Origin: GCA-003244245 sp050699635
GTDB taxonomy: Bacteria; Actinomycetota; Actinomycetes; Mycobacteriales; Pseudonocardiaceae
Reading direction: 5' to 3'
DNA: 64,000 nt
NCBI GenBank assembly: GCA_050699635.1
Contig: JBOHFK010000005.1
Span: 1 to 64,000, forward strand
The position numbers and the translations under genes are program-made. Shown piece after piece: positions 44,160 through 53,841 of the stretch. Numbering within the stretch: the first letter of the stretch is position 1; the number at the start of each line of letters is the position of its first letter. Below the pieces are notes generated by a model. The model saw only the letters and a list, made by a program, of their open reading frames with translations, ran no database searches and was not told the origin of the DNA.

Positions 44160-44762
44160 ATGACCGCACGGGTTGGCGACGAAATCATGATCACGCCCCA
44201 GGAGCTGACCGAGCCGGTGCGTGAGGGCCAGATCCGGCAAGTCCGTCACGATCCCGGTGGCGTCGTCTATCTCGTGCAATGGACTGACACCGGTCACGAG
44301 AGCCTGCTCCCGCACGGGCCGGACGTGGTGATCAAACACCGGCACCCGCGCGGCAATAAGGCGGTCACCAGAGGGGAAACCCAGTTGCCGTCGTGGCTAC
44401 GGCATCCTCTGGCGCAGGGTCACGATCGAGACCTGGAGCGACGGCAACAGGTTCGGTATGAGCACCTTGCCCGGCGGGTGGAGGAAATCATCGCCGGGCT
44501 CGGGTTGACCCAGAGCGACTTCAGCATCGCTGCCGGCCGGGTCTTCCACATTCCGCAGGTGGTCTCGGTGGACCCCGGCCCACCGGTGGGGTTGGATATC
44601 CGCATACTTCTGGGCCAGTCGCCCGACGACTTTTCCGCGCACGCTGCGGCGATCGCGTACGACCTCGGTATGGCCGAGGTCCGAGTAGTCCCGCTCGGGC
44701 CCTCTGTCATCCGGCTGGAACTGCTGCCGCACGACAGCCTTCCCAGGCCACCGAGCCGGTGA
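44160..44762 (+). CDS. DUF1918 domain protein
   Basis: ATG 44160 follows GAAGGAG. The 200-aa protein has an N-terminal DUF1918 SH3-like barrel: VGDEIMI, GQIRQVRHDPGGVVYLVQWT and LPHGPDVVIKH. The second half (ARRVEEIIAGLGLTQSDFSI, VVSVDPGPPVGLDIRILLGQ) is unassigned. DUF1918 proteins are widespread in actinobacteria, function unknown. It precedes zwf by 81 bp on the same strand. Confidence 0.77.
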   Translation: MTARVGDEIMITPQELTEPVREGQIRQVRHDPGGVVYLVQWTDTGHESLLPHGPDVVIKHRHPRGNKAVTRGETQLPSWLRHPLAQGHDRDLERRQQVRYEHLARRVEEIIAGLGLTQSDFSIAAGRVFHIPQVVSVDPGPPVGLDIRILLGQSPDDFSAHAAAIAYDLGMAEVRVVPLGPSVIRLELLPHDSLPRPPSR

Positions 44763-44843
44763 CGACCAGTCGGGCCGGTAGCGTCGGTTGCGGGCCCAGG
44801 CGCGTGCGCGTGCTGCCGAGCCGTCGTCAAAGGAGGCTGTGCC

Positions 44844-46253
44844 GTGTCTGAGCTTGGCCGCGTGTCCGACTCCACCGTCTTCGTGCTCTACGGCGCTACT
44901 GGAGATCTCGCTCGTCGGATGGTGCTACCGGCCTTCTTCCGCCTGGCCCAGGCGGGGCTGCTGCCGCACGACTGGCGACTGATCGGCAACGGCCGTGGCG
45001 ACGTGAGCCATGAGGACTTTCGGGCGCGCGTGCACGACGCGTTGACCGAGTTCGGACCGCAACCCGATGAGGGCCCGTGGGAGGAGTTCTGCTCCCGGCT
45101 GCGCTTCGCCGGCGGCGGCTTCTCGGCGGACAACCCGGGGAGCCTGCTCGAAGTCTTCAGCGATGCGGAACGCGAGCTGGGTGGTCGCCCGCAGCGGGTG
45201 CACTACTTCGCCGTGCCACCCACGGCGTTCGAGCCACTCACCCGGGGCCTGGGCCGGCACGGGCTCGCCGCGCGGTCCCGGGTGGTCTTCGAGAAACCAT
45301 TCGGCACCTCCCTGGGCTCCTTCCATGCGCTCGACCTCGGGGTCCATCAGGTCCTCGATGAGTCCCAGGTGTACCGGATCGACCACTTCCTGGGCAAGGA
45401 GGCCACCCAGGACCTCCACGCCGTGCGCTTCGGAAACGGGCTGTTCAGCGGGGTATGGGATCGCTCCCACGTGGCTGCGGTGCAGGTCGACGTGCCCGAG
45501 ACCCTCGACGTGGCGGACCGTGCCACGTTCTATGACAGCACGGGCGCGGTGCTCGACATGCTCGTCACCCACCTGTTCCAGGTGGCCGCCGAGGTCGCCA
45601 TGGAACCGCCGGCCAGCTTCGGCGCCGACGACCTGGCGGCCGCCCGGGAGGCGGTGATCGGTGCGTTTCGCCCACTGGAGCCGGACGACGTGGTGCTCGG
45701 CCAGTTCGAGGGCTACCGCGACATCGACGGTGTCGCCGGCGACTCCCGCACCGAGACGTTCGTCGCGGCCCGGTTGTGGGTCGACACCGAGCGCTGGCAC
45801 GGCGTCCCGTTCCTGCTGCGCACCGGTAAGCGGTTGGCGGCATCGCGCCAGCAGGTGAGCCTGGTATTCCGCCAGCCCGCCGCTGCGGTGCACGAGCTGC
45901 CTGCGGTGGGCAACGTCTTGACGTTCGACCTTGCCGGTGATGGCGAGCTGGACCTGTCGCTCGTCGTCAAGGAACCCGGTCCCGATCTGACGCTCAGCAC
46001 GGCGCACACCTCGCTGCCGCTAAGGGCAGTGCCGGGAGGACATCCGCTGCCGCCCTACGTTCGGCTGATCCACGACGTGCTGCTCGGTGACCGTTCGTTG
46101 TTCACCCGTCCAGACGGTTTGGAACACGTCTGGCAGGTGGCCGGCGCGCTGCTCGCCGGCAAGCCAGAGCCGGTGATCTATCCGAAGGGCTCGTGGGGGC
46201 CGGCCGAGGCGGATCGGCTCGCCGAGCCCATCGGCTGGCTCCTCAGGTCCTGA
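44844..46253 (+). CDS. zwf: Glucose-6-phosphate 1-dehydrogenase
   Basis: GTG 44844 has AAAGGAGG upstream; 469 aa. The nucleotide site is VLYGATGDLARRMVLPAFF, the substrate/catalytic site YRIDHFLGKEATQDL (His base) and VFEKPFGTSLGSF. It catalyses the first NADPH-producing step of the pentose phosphate pathway. The pathway is also represented by transketolase at 63139. It belongs to the shorter Zwf isoform group common as a second copy in actinomycetes (inference). Confidence 0.95.
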   Translation: MSELGRVSDSTVFVLYGATGDLARRMVLPAFFRLAQAGLLPHDWRLIGNGRGDVSHEDFRARVHDALTEFGPQPDEGPWEEFCSRLRFAGGGFSADNPGSLLEVFSDAERELGGRPQRVHYFAVPPTAFEPLTRGLGRHGLAARSRVVFEKPFGTSLGSFHALDLGVHQVLDESQVYRIDHFLGKEATQDLHAVRFGNGLFSGVWDRSHVAAVQVDVPETLDVADRATFYDSTGAVLDMLVTHLFQVAAEVAMEPPASFGADDLAAAREAVIGAFRPLEPDDVVLGQFEGYRDIDGVAGDSRTETFVAARLWVDTERWHGVPFLLRTGKRLAASRQQVSLVFRQPAAAVHELPAVGNVLTFDLAGDGELDLSLVVKEPGPDLTLSTAHTSLPLRAVPGGHPLPPYVRLIHDVLLGDRSLFTRPDGLEHVWQVAGALLAGKPEPVIYPKGSWGPAEADRLAEPIGWLLRS

Positions 46254-46301
46254 GCCGCCGCCCGGCCGGACCGGCACGGCGGCCGAGAGCACGGTCATGT
46301 C

Positions 46302-46402
46302 GATGCCAGCTAGCAGGTATCTCCGGGTTCCCGCCGGCGGGAATGGCAAATGGGCGCTGGTGTCGAAGACGAACGGGCGCTCGAGGGCCACTTTGGGAGG
46401 CA
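46302..46402 (+). promoter_or_regulatory. Leader element copy, upstream of catalase
   Basis: Reads ATGCCAGCTAGCAGGTATCT, then CCGCCGGCGGGAATGGC, TGGGCGCTGGTGTCGAAGAC and GAACGGGCGCTCGAGGGCC. It is the closest match to the copy at 54003-54104 (most positions identical). It ends about 55 bp before the catalase start, with a GAGGAGG ribosome site between. Confidence 0.55.
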
Positions 46403-46457
46403 TGACCTTCCCGCGCCGCTACCACGGCACGTTTCATTCCGACGAGGAGGCAACACA

Positions 46458-47918
46458 GTGACCACCATCGACCCCAAAACGCAGACGACTGATGCCGGTA
46501 TCCCGATTGAGAGCGACGAGTACTCGCTGACCGTCGGCCGGGACGGCCCGATCCTGTTGCAGGATAGCTATCTCATCGAGCAGATGGCGAATTTCAACCG
46601 CGAGCGCATCCCGGAGCGCCAGCCGCACGCCAAGGGTAGTGGCGCTTTTGGTCGGTTCGTGGTGACCCACGACGTCAGTGCCTACACCAAGGCCGCGGTG
46701 TTCCAGCCGAACACCACCACGGACATGGTGGCTCGGTTTTCCACGGTGGCCGGAGAGCGTGGCAGCCCCGACATGTGGCGTGACCTGCGCGGTTTCGCGA
46801 TGAGGTTTTACACCACCGAGGGCAACTATGACCTGGTCGGCAACGACACACCGGTCTTTTTCATGCGTGATCCGTTGCACTTCCAGAACTTCATCCGCTC
46901 CCAGAAACGCCGCGCCGACAACAACCTGCGCAGCAATGACATGCAATGGGACTTCTGGACGCTGTTACCGCAGACCTGCCACCAGGTCACCTGGCTGATG
47001 GGTGACCGGGGCTTCCCGCGCACCTGGCGGCACATGAACGGCTACTCCAGCCACACCTACATGTGGGTCAACCCCGCCGGTGAGAAGTTCTGGGTGAAAT
47101 ACCACTTCATGACCAACCAGGGCATCGAGTTCTTCACCCAGGAAGAGGGCGACCGCCTGGCCGGCACCGAGCCTGACTACCACACCCGTGACCTGTTTGA
47201 CGCGATCAAGCGCGGGGACCACCCCAGCTGGACGCTCAAGATGCAGATCATGCCGTTCGAGGAGGCCAAGACCTACCGGTTCAACCCCTTCGACTTGACC
47301 AAGGTGTGGCCGCACAGTGACTACCCGCTCATCGAGGTCGGCCAGATGATCCTGGACCGCAACGCCACCGACAACCACAGCGAGATCGAGCAGGTCGCCT
47401 TCCAACCCAACAACCTCGTACCCGGCATCGGCGCCAGCCCGGACCGGATACTGCTCGCCCGGCTGTTCTCCTACGCCGACGCCGCCCGCGCCCGCCTGGG
47501 TGTCAACTACCACCACATCCCAGTCAACGCACCGAAGTGCCCGGTGCACAGCTACAGCAAAGACGGCGTGATGCGGATCCACAACGTCACCGACCCGGTG
47601 TATTGGCCCAACTCCTACGATGGCCCGCGCGCCGACGTCGCCCGCTACGGCGAGCCGGCGGGGTGGCACTCCGACGGGGACATGATGCACGCCGCCTACA
47701 CCCTGCACGCCGAAGACGACGACTGGGGCCAGGCCGGCAGCCTGGTCCGTGACGTTATGGACGACGCCGCCCGCACCAGGCTGGTCAACAACACCGTGGG
47801 CCAGCTCCTCAACGGCGTCAGCGAGAAAGTCCTGCTCCGTGCCTTCGGCTACTTGCGCAACGTCGACAAAGACTATGGCGACCGCGTCGAGCAGGGCGTC
47901 CGCGCGGCACAGTCCTGA
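46458..47918 (+). CDS. katA: Monofunctional haem catalase
   Basis: GTG 46458 follows GACGAGGAGG; 486 aa, normal for small-subunit catalases. The distal His is in ERQPHAKGSGAFGRF, the distal Asn in LVGNDTPVFFMRDP, and the haem-ligand Tyr in ARLFSYADAARARLG. It destroys hydrogen peroxide in the cytoplasm. A strong hairpin terminator follows. The leader element suggests stress-dependent expression. Confidence 0.95.
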   Translation: MTTIDPKTQTTDAGIPIESDEYSLTVGRDGPILLQDSYLIEQMANFNRERIPERQPHAKGSGAFGRFVVTHDVSAYTKAAVFQPNTTTDMVARFSTVAGERGSPDMWRDLRGFAMRFYTTEGNYDLVGNDTPVFFMRDPLHFQNFIRSQKRRADNNLRSNDMQWDFWTLLPQTCHQVTWLMGDRGFPRTWRHMNGYSSHTYMWVNPAGEKFWVKYHFMTNQGIEFFTQEEGDRLAGTEPDYHTRDLFDAIKRGDHPSWTLKMQIMPFEEAKTYRFNPFDLTKVWPHSDYPLIEVGQMILDRNATDNHSEIEQVAFQPNNLVPGIGASPDRILLARLFSYADAARARLGVNYHHIPVNAPKCPVHSYSKDGVMRIHNVTDPVYWPNSYDGPRADVARYGEPAGWHSDGDMMHAAYTLHAEDDDWGQAGSLVRDVMDDAARTRLVNNTVGQLLNGVSEKVLLRAFGYLRNVDKDYGDRVEQGVRAAQS

Positions 47919-47946
47919 CCGCGCCCAGCTGATCCGGCCAGACCAG

Positions 47947-47973
47947 GGGCCCGGCGCGGGGGGCGCCGGGCCC
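47947..47973 (+). terminator. Hairpin terminator after catalase
   Basis: GGGCCCGGCGC / GCGCCGGGCCC form an 11-bp perfect GC stem with a five-base G loop, followed by a short TT. Confidence 0.75.
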
Positions 47974-48023
47974 TTACCACCTCAGCCTGCGCCTTATCCA
48001 GTAACTACCACCAGGAGACCAAC

Positions 48024-48662
48024 ATGTCTGAACGCATTGCCGGCATCGACATCCCGGACAGCCGGCTGGCCAGCGAAGCCACCGAACTGGTCCGTGACGT
48101 CGCCAGCCCGCTGTTGTTCCACCACTCACGCCGGGTCTTCCTGTTCGGTTCGCTGCAGGGCAACCGACGCGGCCTGACCGCCGACCCGGAGCTGCTCTAC
48201 GTCGGCGCGATGTTCCACGACCTGGGCCTCACCGAGAAATACCGCCGCACCGACCAGCGCTTCGAGATCGACGGCGCCGACGAGGCCCGCCGTTTCCTCA
48301 CCGCACACGGCCTGCCCGAGGAGCGTATCCGCCTGGCCTGGCTGGGCATCGCACTGCACACCACCCCGGAAACCCCCTACCACCTGGAGCCCGAGGTTGC
48401 CCTGGTCAGCGCCGGCGTGGACACCGACGTACTCGGCATCGGCTACGCCGACCTCGATAGCACCCTCATCGACGCCGTCGTCCGCGCGCACCCGCGGCCT
48501 GATTTCAAACGGCAGATCCTGCAGGCGTTCACAGACGGCATGAAGGACCGGCCCGACACCACCTTCGGCACGATGAACGACGACGTGCTTGCCCACTTCG
48601 TGCCCGGCTTCGTCCGGGGCGATTTCGTTCAGGTCATCGAGGAGTCCGACTGGCCCGAATAG
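48024..48662 (+). CDS. HD-domain phosphohydrolase-like protein
   Basis: The protein is 212 aa with an ACCAGGAGACC ribosome site. The metal-binding HD pattern is present: LLFHHSRRVFLFG (His), VGAMFHDLGLTEKY (HD) and HTTPETPYHLEPEVALVSAG with further His/Asp. It resembles the cyanamide-hydratase-like branch of HD proteins (moderate recall). The substrate is unknown. It lies behind the catalase terminator and 48 bp before the tautomerase gene. Confidence 0.8.
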   Translation: MSERIAGIDIPDSRLASEATELVRDVASPLLFHHSRRVFLFGSLQGNRRGLTADPELLYVGAMFHDLGLTEKYRRTDQRFEIDGADEARRFLTAHGLPEERIRLAWLGIALHTTPETPYHLEPEVALVSAGVDTDVLGIGYADLDSTLIDAVVRAHPRPDFKRQILQAFTDGMKDRPDTTFGTMNDDVLAHFVPGFVRGDFVQVIEESDWPE

Positions 48663-48710
48663 CGGGTACCGCCTCTCCAGCACCGATTCATTGGGCCCGG
48701 AAGGAAAGTC

Positions 48711-49103
48711 ATGCCTCTGCTGTACTTCGATGTCATCGAAGGCCGAGAACCTGGTGAGATCAAAGCGCTGCTCGACACAGCGCACGCAGCCATGGTGGAG
48801 GCGTTCGGAGTGCCCGAGCGGGACCGGTACCAGGTCGTGAACAGCCACCCCGCTGGCGAGATCGTCGCACTCGACACCGGTCTGGGCATTGATCGGTCCG
48901 ACCAGCTGGTCATCATTCACGTGGTCAGCCGCAGGCGCACCCGCGCGCAGAAGGAGAGGCTCTACGCGCTGCTGGCCGAGCGGCTGAAACGCGACTGCGG
49001 TCTCGACCCGGCCGATCTGGTCGTTTCGGTGTCCGAGAACGACGATGAAGATTGGTCCTTCGGATTGGGTCGAGCTCAATTCCTGACCGGAGAGTTGCAC
49101 TGA
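48711..49103 (+). CDS. Tautomerase-superfamily protein
   Basis: The protein is 130 aa. Pro follows the initiator Met (MPLLYFDVIEGREPGEIKAL), as needed for the catalytic Pro-1 of 4-oxalocrotonate tautomerase/MIF folds. The second half (TRAQKERLYALLAERLKRDC, PADLVVSVSENDDEDWSFGL) fits the fused beta-alpha-beta type. A GGAAGGAAA ribosome site precedes it. The substrate is unknown; cotranscription with the HD gene is likely. Confidence 0.78.
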   Translation: MPLLYFDVIEGREPGEIKALLDTAHAAMVEAFGVPERDRYQVVNSHPAGEIVALDTGLGIDRSDQLVIIHVVSRRRTRAQKERLYALLAERLKRDCGLDPADLVVSVSENDDEDWSFGLGRAQFLTGELH

Positions 49104-49192
49104 CCAGGAGTACCGCACTGGTCACCCACGGCGCACTCCCAGTGAGCTACCTGCAGACCGATATCGCAGTACAGACCGGCCTGACCTCGACA

Positions 49193-50560
49193 TCACCCTG
49201 TTCCCCCGTCCGGCCCGAACGGATCAATCCCGGACGCCCTGCGGACCGGCGCGGTGATGGCGGCCACGGCCTGCGGATCCAGTTCGAACAACTCTCGTAA
49301 CGCGTCGGCGTAGGCCTGCCCCCCACCGGCCTTGGCGAGTTGTTTGACCCGCACCGTGGGGGCGTGCAAGAGCTTGTCGACCACGCGGCGCACGGTCCGG
49401 GTCAGCTCGGTGCGCAGTGCCGAATCAAGACCCGGTAGCCGACCATCCAGCCGCAGTAGCTCCGCATCCACCACGTCAGCAGCCCGCTTGCGCAGCGCCG
49501 CAACCGTCGGGATGACGTCCGCGGAACGCTGGGCCAACAGGTAGCTGCGCACTTCCTGAGCGACCAGGTGCCGGGCGCTGTCCACCCCGCCCGACCCCGT
49601 GCCGCACTGCCCCACCCGGCGCGCCACAGTGGTGAGATCCAGCAAGGTCACACCGGGCACGTCAGCCACCCCGGGCTCGACATTGCGGGGCAACCCCAGG
49701 TCGCACACCACCAGCGGGCGCCGCCGGTTGTTCATGGCGTTGGCCACGTGCTCGATACTGAGCACCGCGCCGGTGGCGCCCGTGCAACAGACCACCAGGT
49801 CCACCGTGGCCAGGGCGGTGGTCAGGCCGTCCATGGAGACAACGCGGGCGGGGGTGCCCTCGGCCTGGCACAGCGCGGCCAGCCGCTGCGCGCTGTCCGG
49901 CGTGCGATTGGCCAGGACTATCTCGGCGACCCCGGCCCTGCGCAACTGCGCCGTGGCCAGGCCGCTCAGGGAACCAGCGCCGAGCACCAGCACCCGCCGA
50001 CCAGCCAGGCCCGCCCGGTCCGGACCAGCCAGCGCGGCGGCCGCCGCGGCGAGGGCTTCGGAGACCACCGAGGCCCCCGCGGCGTCGACGCCCGTCTCGC
50101 TGTGGACCCGTTTGCCGACCCGCAGCGCCTGCTGCGCGACGTCGTGCAGCGTGTGTCCCACGGCGCCGGCCTGCTCAGCGCCGGCGTACGCGGTGCGCAG
50201 TTGACCAAGGATCTGCGGCTCGCCAACGACCATCGAGTCGAGCCCGGCGGCCACGGAGAACAGGTGCTCCACACCGGCCGCTGCGTAGTGCACGTAGAGG
50301 TATTCGGACAGGTCGTTCGGCGTCATCGCGCACCGGTAGGCAAGTACATCAGTGATATCGGCCAGCCCACCATGAAAAGCTGGTACCACCGCATAGACCT
50401 CGACCCGGTTGCAGGTGGACAGCAGCAGCGCTTCTGTGACGTGCTCACGCTCGAGTAGCTGGTGCATGACCTTGCCGGCGTCCGCGCAGGACACCGCGAC
50501 TCGCTCCAGCACGTCCACCGGTGCGCTGCGGTGGGACAGCCCCACGACCAGCAGACTCAT
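49193..50560 (-). CDS. hemA: Glutamyl-tRNA reductase
   Basis: The protein is 455 aa. LLVVGLSHRSAPVDVLERVA opens the protein, the catalytic Cys is in LLLSTCNRVEVYAV, LFSVAAGLDSMVVGEPQILG carries the Glu-binding site, and RVLVLGAGSLSGLATAQLRR is the NADPH-binding loop. It makes glutamate-1-semialdehyde, the first committed step of haem synthesis. Haem would serve the catalase, DyP peroxidase and cytochrome bd encoded nearby. No other hem gene follows within the window, which is unusual because hemA commonly leads a hem operon. Confidence 0.95.
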   Translation of the reverse strand: MSLLVVGLSHRSAPVDVLERVAVSCADAGKVMHQLLEREHVTEALLLSTCNRVEVYAVVPAFHGGLADITDVLAYRCAMTPNDLSEYLYVHYAAAGVEHLFSVAAGLDSMVVGEPQILGQLRTAYAGAEQAGAVGHTLHDVAQQALRVGKRVHSETGVDAAGASVVSEALAAAAAALAGPDRAGLAGRRVLVLGAGSLSGLATAQLRRAGVAEIVLANRTPDSAQRLAALCQAEGTPARVVSMDGLTTALATVDLVVCCTGATGAVLSIEHVANAMNNRRRPLVVCDLGLPRNVEPGVADVPGVTLLDLTTVARRVGQCGTGSGGVDSARHLVAQEVRSYLLAQRSADVIPTVAALRKRAADVVDAELLRLDGRLPGLDSALRTELTRTVRRVVDKLLHAPTVRVKQLAKAGGGQAYADALRELFELDPQAVAAITAPVRRASGIDPFGPDGGTG

Positions 50561-50703
50561 CGGCCCACCGCCACCGGATCCACCGGCACAGCGGCCCCAC
50601 GATCGCCGATTCTCGTGCCGAAGTCGCTCATCCGAGCCTCCCTCCGCGTGCGCCGGACCGAGCCGGACCCGTCCGCTCGTGCTGTTCCATGATCGCGCCT
50701 TGG

Positions 50704-50757
50704 GCTGCTCACGTCTTCACGGCCAGCGCTGAACTTCAGTACCGGTCAGCAGGACTC
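50704..50757 (-). promoter_or_regulatory. Leader element copy (short type), upstream of hemA
   Basis: Minus strand: GTCCTGCTGACCGGTACTGA, AGTTCAGCGCTGGCCGTGAA, GACGTGAGCAG. Shared with the copies at 16940 and 20148. The 312-bp gap 50561-50872 between hemA and the DyP gene holds this element and a GCGCTAGCAGTGATG stretch near 50790; no gene is seen. Confidence 0.42.
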
Positions 50758-50872
50758 TGAAGACTGCCGCCAGCACCAGAGCACGACGGGCGCTAGCAGT
50801 GATGTTGCGCCATGGAATCAACGCCACGCTGTCTGTGGCGAAGCGTGACGGAACGATCGACTGGGGGAGCCG

Positions 50873-52141
50873 GTGATGAGCGGGTTGCGCCCCTTCCAGC
50901 GGCGGTTCTTTCTCCAGGGCGTTGCCGGTGGCGTGGCTGGCGCGGTGGTGGCGGGCTCGGTGATCCCTGGTGTGGCTCGGGCGGCCACGCAGGACGACTA
51001 CAACTTGGAGGAGACCCGAGAAGGGCTGCGGGCCGTCCCGTTCTACGGTCGGAATCAGGCGGGTATCGCCACTGCGCCCCAGACGGCCGCCACTTTCCTG
51101 GCCTTCGATGTGACCGCGGCCAACCGTGGCGAGCTGACCGCGTTATTGCGCGCGCTCACCGCGCGCGCTGCGTTCCTGACCGCGGGCGGCACTGCGCCGC
51201 CGACCTCCCCGACCTCGGCGCCCTCCGACGACCGGTTGCTCGGTCCCACGGTGCTGCCCGACGATCTCACGGTCACCGTCGGCCTCGGCGCCTCACTGTT
51301 TGATGGGCGTTACGGATTGGGGCCGAGCAAGCCGGCCCAGCTCGAGACCATGGGTGCGTTCGCCCACGACAACCTGGATCCGGTGATCAGCAACGGTGAC
51401 CTGCTCGTGCAGCTGTGTGCTGGGCACCGCGACACCGTGGGGCACGCCATGCTCGACATTCTCGCCCACACCGGCGGTGGCATGCGGTTGCGGTGGCGTA
51501 TCGACGGGTTCCGGTTCCCGCCGCGTCCGGTGGGCATCCCGCGCGACTGGATGGGCTTTAAGGACGGCATCACCAATCCCGACACCACCAACGTCACACA
51601 GATGAACCAGCAGGTCTGGGTGCAGCCCGGTACGCCCGAACCGGCCTGGACAGCGGGGGGCAGCTACCAGGTGGTGCGCATCATCCGGATGCTCCTGGAC
51701 AAGTGGAATGTCGTCCCCGTCGGGGAGCAGGAGCGGATCTTCGGTCGGCGCAAGGTCAGCGGCGCGCCGTTGTATGTGACCTCGCCGACCGCCTCGGACA
51801 ACCTGGACCCCCTCTACACCAACGACCCCCAGGGTCTGCTCACCCCGCTGAATTGCCACATCCGCCTGGCCAACCCTCAAACTCCGCAGACCGCGGCCAC
51901 CAGCGCGATTCTGCGTCGCAGTTTCCAGTACGACCGCAGCCCCGATGTGGCGGGCAACCCGGACATGGGGCACGTGTTCTGCTGCTTCCAGCAGCAACTG
52001 GCCACCTACATCGCCATGCAGACCCGGCTGGAGGCCGAAATGCTGGTGCCGTTCATCAGTCCCATCGGTGGGGGCTACTTCTTCACGCTTCCCGGGGTGA
52101 GCGACGCGCAGGACTACTACGGCCGTGCACTGCTGACCTGA
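50873..52141 (+). CDS. efeB: Tat-exported DyP-type peroxidase (EfeB-like)
   Basis: GTG 50873 with GGGGGAG upstream; 422 aa. A twin-arginine signal QRRFFLQGVAGGVAGAVVAG ends near ARAA. The DyP signature GFKDGITNP contains the catalytic Asp (GxxDG). The proximal His/Arg region lies in RILRRSFQYDR- and MGHVFCCFQQQ-like sequence. It uses H2O2 with a haem cofactor outside the membrane; EfeB homologues also work in haem-iron release. No efeUO genes are adjacent, so a peroxidase role is more likely. Confidence 0.9.
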   Translation: MMSGLRPFQRRFFLQGVAGGVAGAVVAGSVIPGVARAATQDDYNLEETREGLRAVPFYGRNQAGIATAPQTAATFLAFDVTAANRGELTALLRALTARAAFLTAGGTAPPTSPTSAPSDDRLLGPTVLPDDLTVTVGLGASLFDGRYGLGPSKPAQLETMGAFAHDNLDPVISNGDLLVQLCAGHRDTVGHAMLDILAHTGGGMRLRWRIDGFRFPPRPVGIPRDWMGFKDGITNPDTTNVTQMNQQVWVQPGTPEPAWTAGGSYQVVRIIRMLLDKWNVVPVGEQERIFGRRKVSGAPLYVTSPTASDNLDPLYTNDPQGLLTPLNCHIRLANPQTPQTAATSAILRRSFQYDRSPDVAGNPDMGHVFCCFQQQLATYIAMQTRLEAEMLVPFISPIGGGYFFTLPGVSDAQDYYGRALLT

Positions 52142-52211
52142 TGCGCGTCCCTGACGACCGCGCTGGGTCACCGCCGGCGCAAAGGCTTTGCTGCAACGCA
52201 GAGGAGGACAG

Positions 52212-53264
52212 ATGCGTTCGCTCCGACAGTTCCGTCCGGGCGCCCTGAAGTGGCAGCCATCAACAGCGCAATCGTCGGCCGCAGCGGTGGGTATCGGGCT
52301 CCTGCTGGTGACCGGTGTGCTCATGTCGGCATGGGCCTGCGGCGCCGGCCCCACGGTTCCCGACCGCCTTATTTACGTCACGAATCAGCTCGACAACACA
52401 CTGTCGGTTATCGACGGCAGCACCTACCACGTGGTCACGACTGTGCCGGTCGGTACCTTCCCCGCGGGGGTGGTGGTGGCTCCGGACGGCAGGCGTGCCT
52501 ACATCGCACAGGGCGATGATAACGCCGTCGCGGTGTTCGACACCAGTACCAACACGATAACCAGGACCGTTTCGCTTTCCCCCGGAAGCAGCCCCCGGGG
52601 CGTGGCCCTCACGCCCAATGGGCAATTCCTCTACGTCGCCGACGGCGGCTCCAACAGCGTTTCGGTCCTGGACACCCGAACCGATCAGATCGTGGCTTCC
52701 GTGCCGGTCGGCAGCCAACCGGTGAGCGTCGCCGTCACACCTGACGGCGCATCGGCCTATGTCGCCAACTCCGGATCCAACGATGTTGCCGTCATCGACA
52801 CCCAGACGAATCGGGTCGTCAGAGTCGTCCCGGCGGGGCAATACCCGGCAGGGGTGGCCATCACCCATGACGGCGAGTCCGTCTACGTCGCCAACGAGCT
52901 GTCAGCCAATGTCACGGTGATCAACTCCCGAAGCGGCGCAGTCGAAGCGACACTCCCGTCCGGGGCAGGCCCCTTCAACGTGGCAACAAGCCCGGAAGAC
53001 AACACCGCTTACGTCGCCGACCCCGGACCAGGAAAGGTGATCGTCATCGACACCGGCACCCGCCGAACCTCCTCGATCGTCGCCCTAGGTCCCTACGGCA
53101 CCGACCCCTTCAACGCGGCAGCCACCCGCCATGCCCTCTACGTCACCAACCAGGGAGCGAACACCCTGTCGGTCATCGACCCACACACACTCAACGTCGT
53201 GACCACCGTAAGCACCGGCAACAGTCCCTACGCCGTGGCCGCCCTGCCCAGACCCGACCGATAA
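52212..53264 (+). CDS. YVTN beta-propeller repeat protein, exported
   Basis: ATG 52212 follows GAGGAGGACAG; 350 aa. A membrane or signal segment (AAAVGIGLLLVTGVLMSAWA) ends at a Cys, a weak lipobox. About seven ~42-residue blades follow, for example RLIYVTNQLDNTLSVIDGST, YVADGGSNSVSVLDTRTDQI and YVANSGSNDVAVIDTQTNRV, the YVTN/NHL-like surface-propeller family. It probably binds a partner at the cell surface. It lies 71 bp after the DyP gene and may be cotranscribed. Confidence 0.82.
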   Translation: MRSLRQFRPGALKWQPSTAQSSAAAVGIGLLLVTGVLMSAWACGAGPTVPDRLIYVTNQLDNTLSVIDGSTYHVVTTVPVGTFPAGVVVAPDGRRAYIAQGDDNAVAVFDTSTNTITRTVSLSPGSSPRGVALTPNGQFLYVADGGSNSVSVLDTRTDQIVASVPVGSQPVSVAVTPDGASAYVANSGSNDVAVIDTQTNRVVRVVPAGQYPAGVAITHDGESVYVANELSANVTVINSRSGAVEATLPSGAGPFNVATSPEDNTAYVADPGPGKVIVIDTGTRRTSSIVALGPYGTDPFNAAATRHALYVTNQGANTLSVIDPHTLNVVTTVSTGNSPYAVAALPRPDR

Positions 53265-53328
53265 CTGAGCATCCTCTGGGAAGGGGAACGCTAGGGATCA
53301 TGATTGTTCATCACGAGGAGTTACTCAC

Positions 53329-53841
53329 ATGAACGCGACAGCGGCACATCCAGCCAGCCAAGGCGTCGAACAGTCCTTCCTGCTTCAGCGCGTCCAGCCA
53401 GCAATGACCGGCCTGATCGACGGCTCACTGTCGACGCTAGCGCCGATCTTCGCTGTGGCGATCGCCACCCACAGCCCCCATTACGCCTTCGTCGCCGGAC
53501 TCGCGACCGCGCTCGGCGCCGGCATCAGCATGGCCTTCTCCGAGGGACTCTCCGACACCGGTGACATGACCGGACGCGGCAACCCTTTCCTGCGCGGCTC
53601 GATCACTGGCGCCGGAACCTTCCTCGGCGGCATCTTGCACACGCTGCCCTTCCTCATCCCGTACTACCGCGCCGCGCTGATCGTCGCCGCTATCACGGTC
53701 GCCTGCGAACTGCTTACGCTCGCCTGGCTCCGTGGACGGTTCTTCCGCACTGGCTTCCTGCGGTCATTCGCCTCAGTCACCCTCGGCGGCGCAATTATCG
53801 CGCTGATCAGTGCTGTACTCGGAGTGGCCGGATCGGGATAA
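53329..53841 (+). CDS. VIT1/CCC1-like membrane protein
   Basis: The protein is 170 aa with an ACGAGGAGTT ribosome site. MTGLIDGSLSTLAPIFAVAI and LGAGISMAFSEGLSDTGDMT match the membrane part of VIT/MbfA-like iron or manganese transporters (GxxDG..T..P and E/D-rich loop). It has about four to five membrane helices. The ferritin-like N-terminal domain of MbfA is absent. It would move Fe2+ or Mn2+, reasonable next to a haem peroxidase. Confidence 0.68.
   Translation: MNATAAHPASQGVEQSFLLQRVQPAMTGLIDGSLSTLAPIFAVAIATHSPHYAFVAGLATALGAGISMAFSEGLSDTGDMTGRGNPFLRGSITGAGTFLGGILHTLPFLIPYYRAALIVAAITVACELLTLAWLRGRFFRTGFLRSFASVTLGGAIIALISAVLGVAGSG

Noticed and set aside
49568..50458. Plus-strand 296-codon frame opposite hemA
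   Set aside because: Antisense shadow; hemA has all catalytic motifs and normal length.
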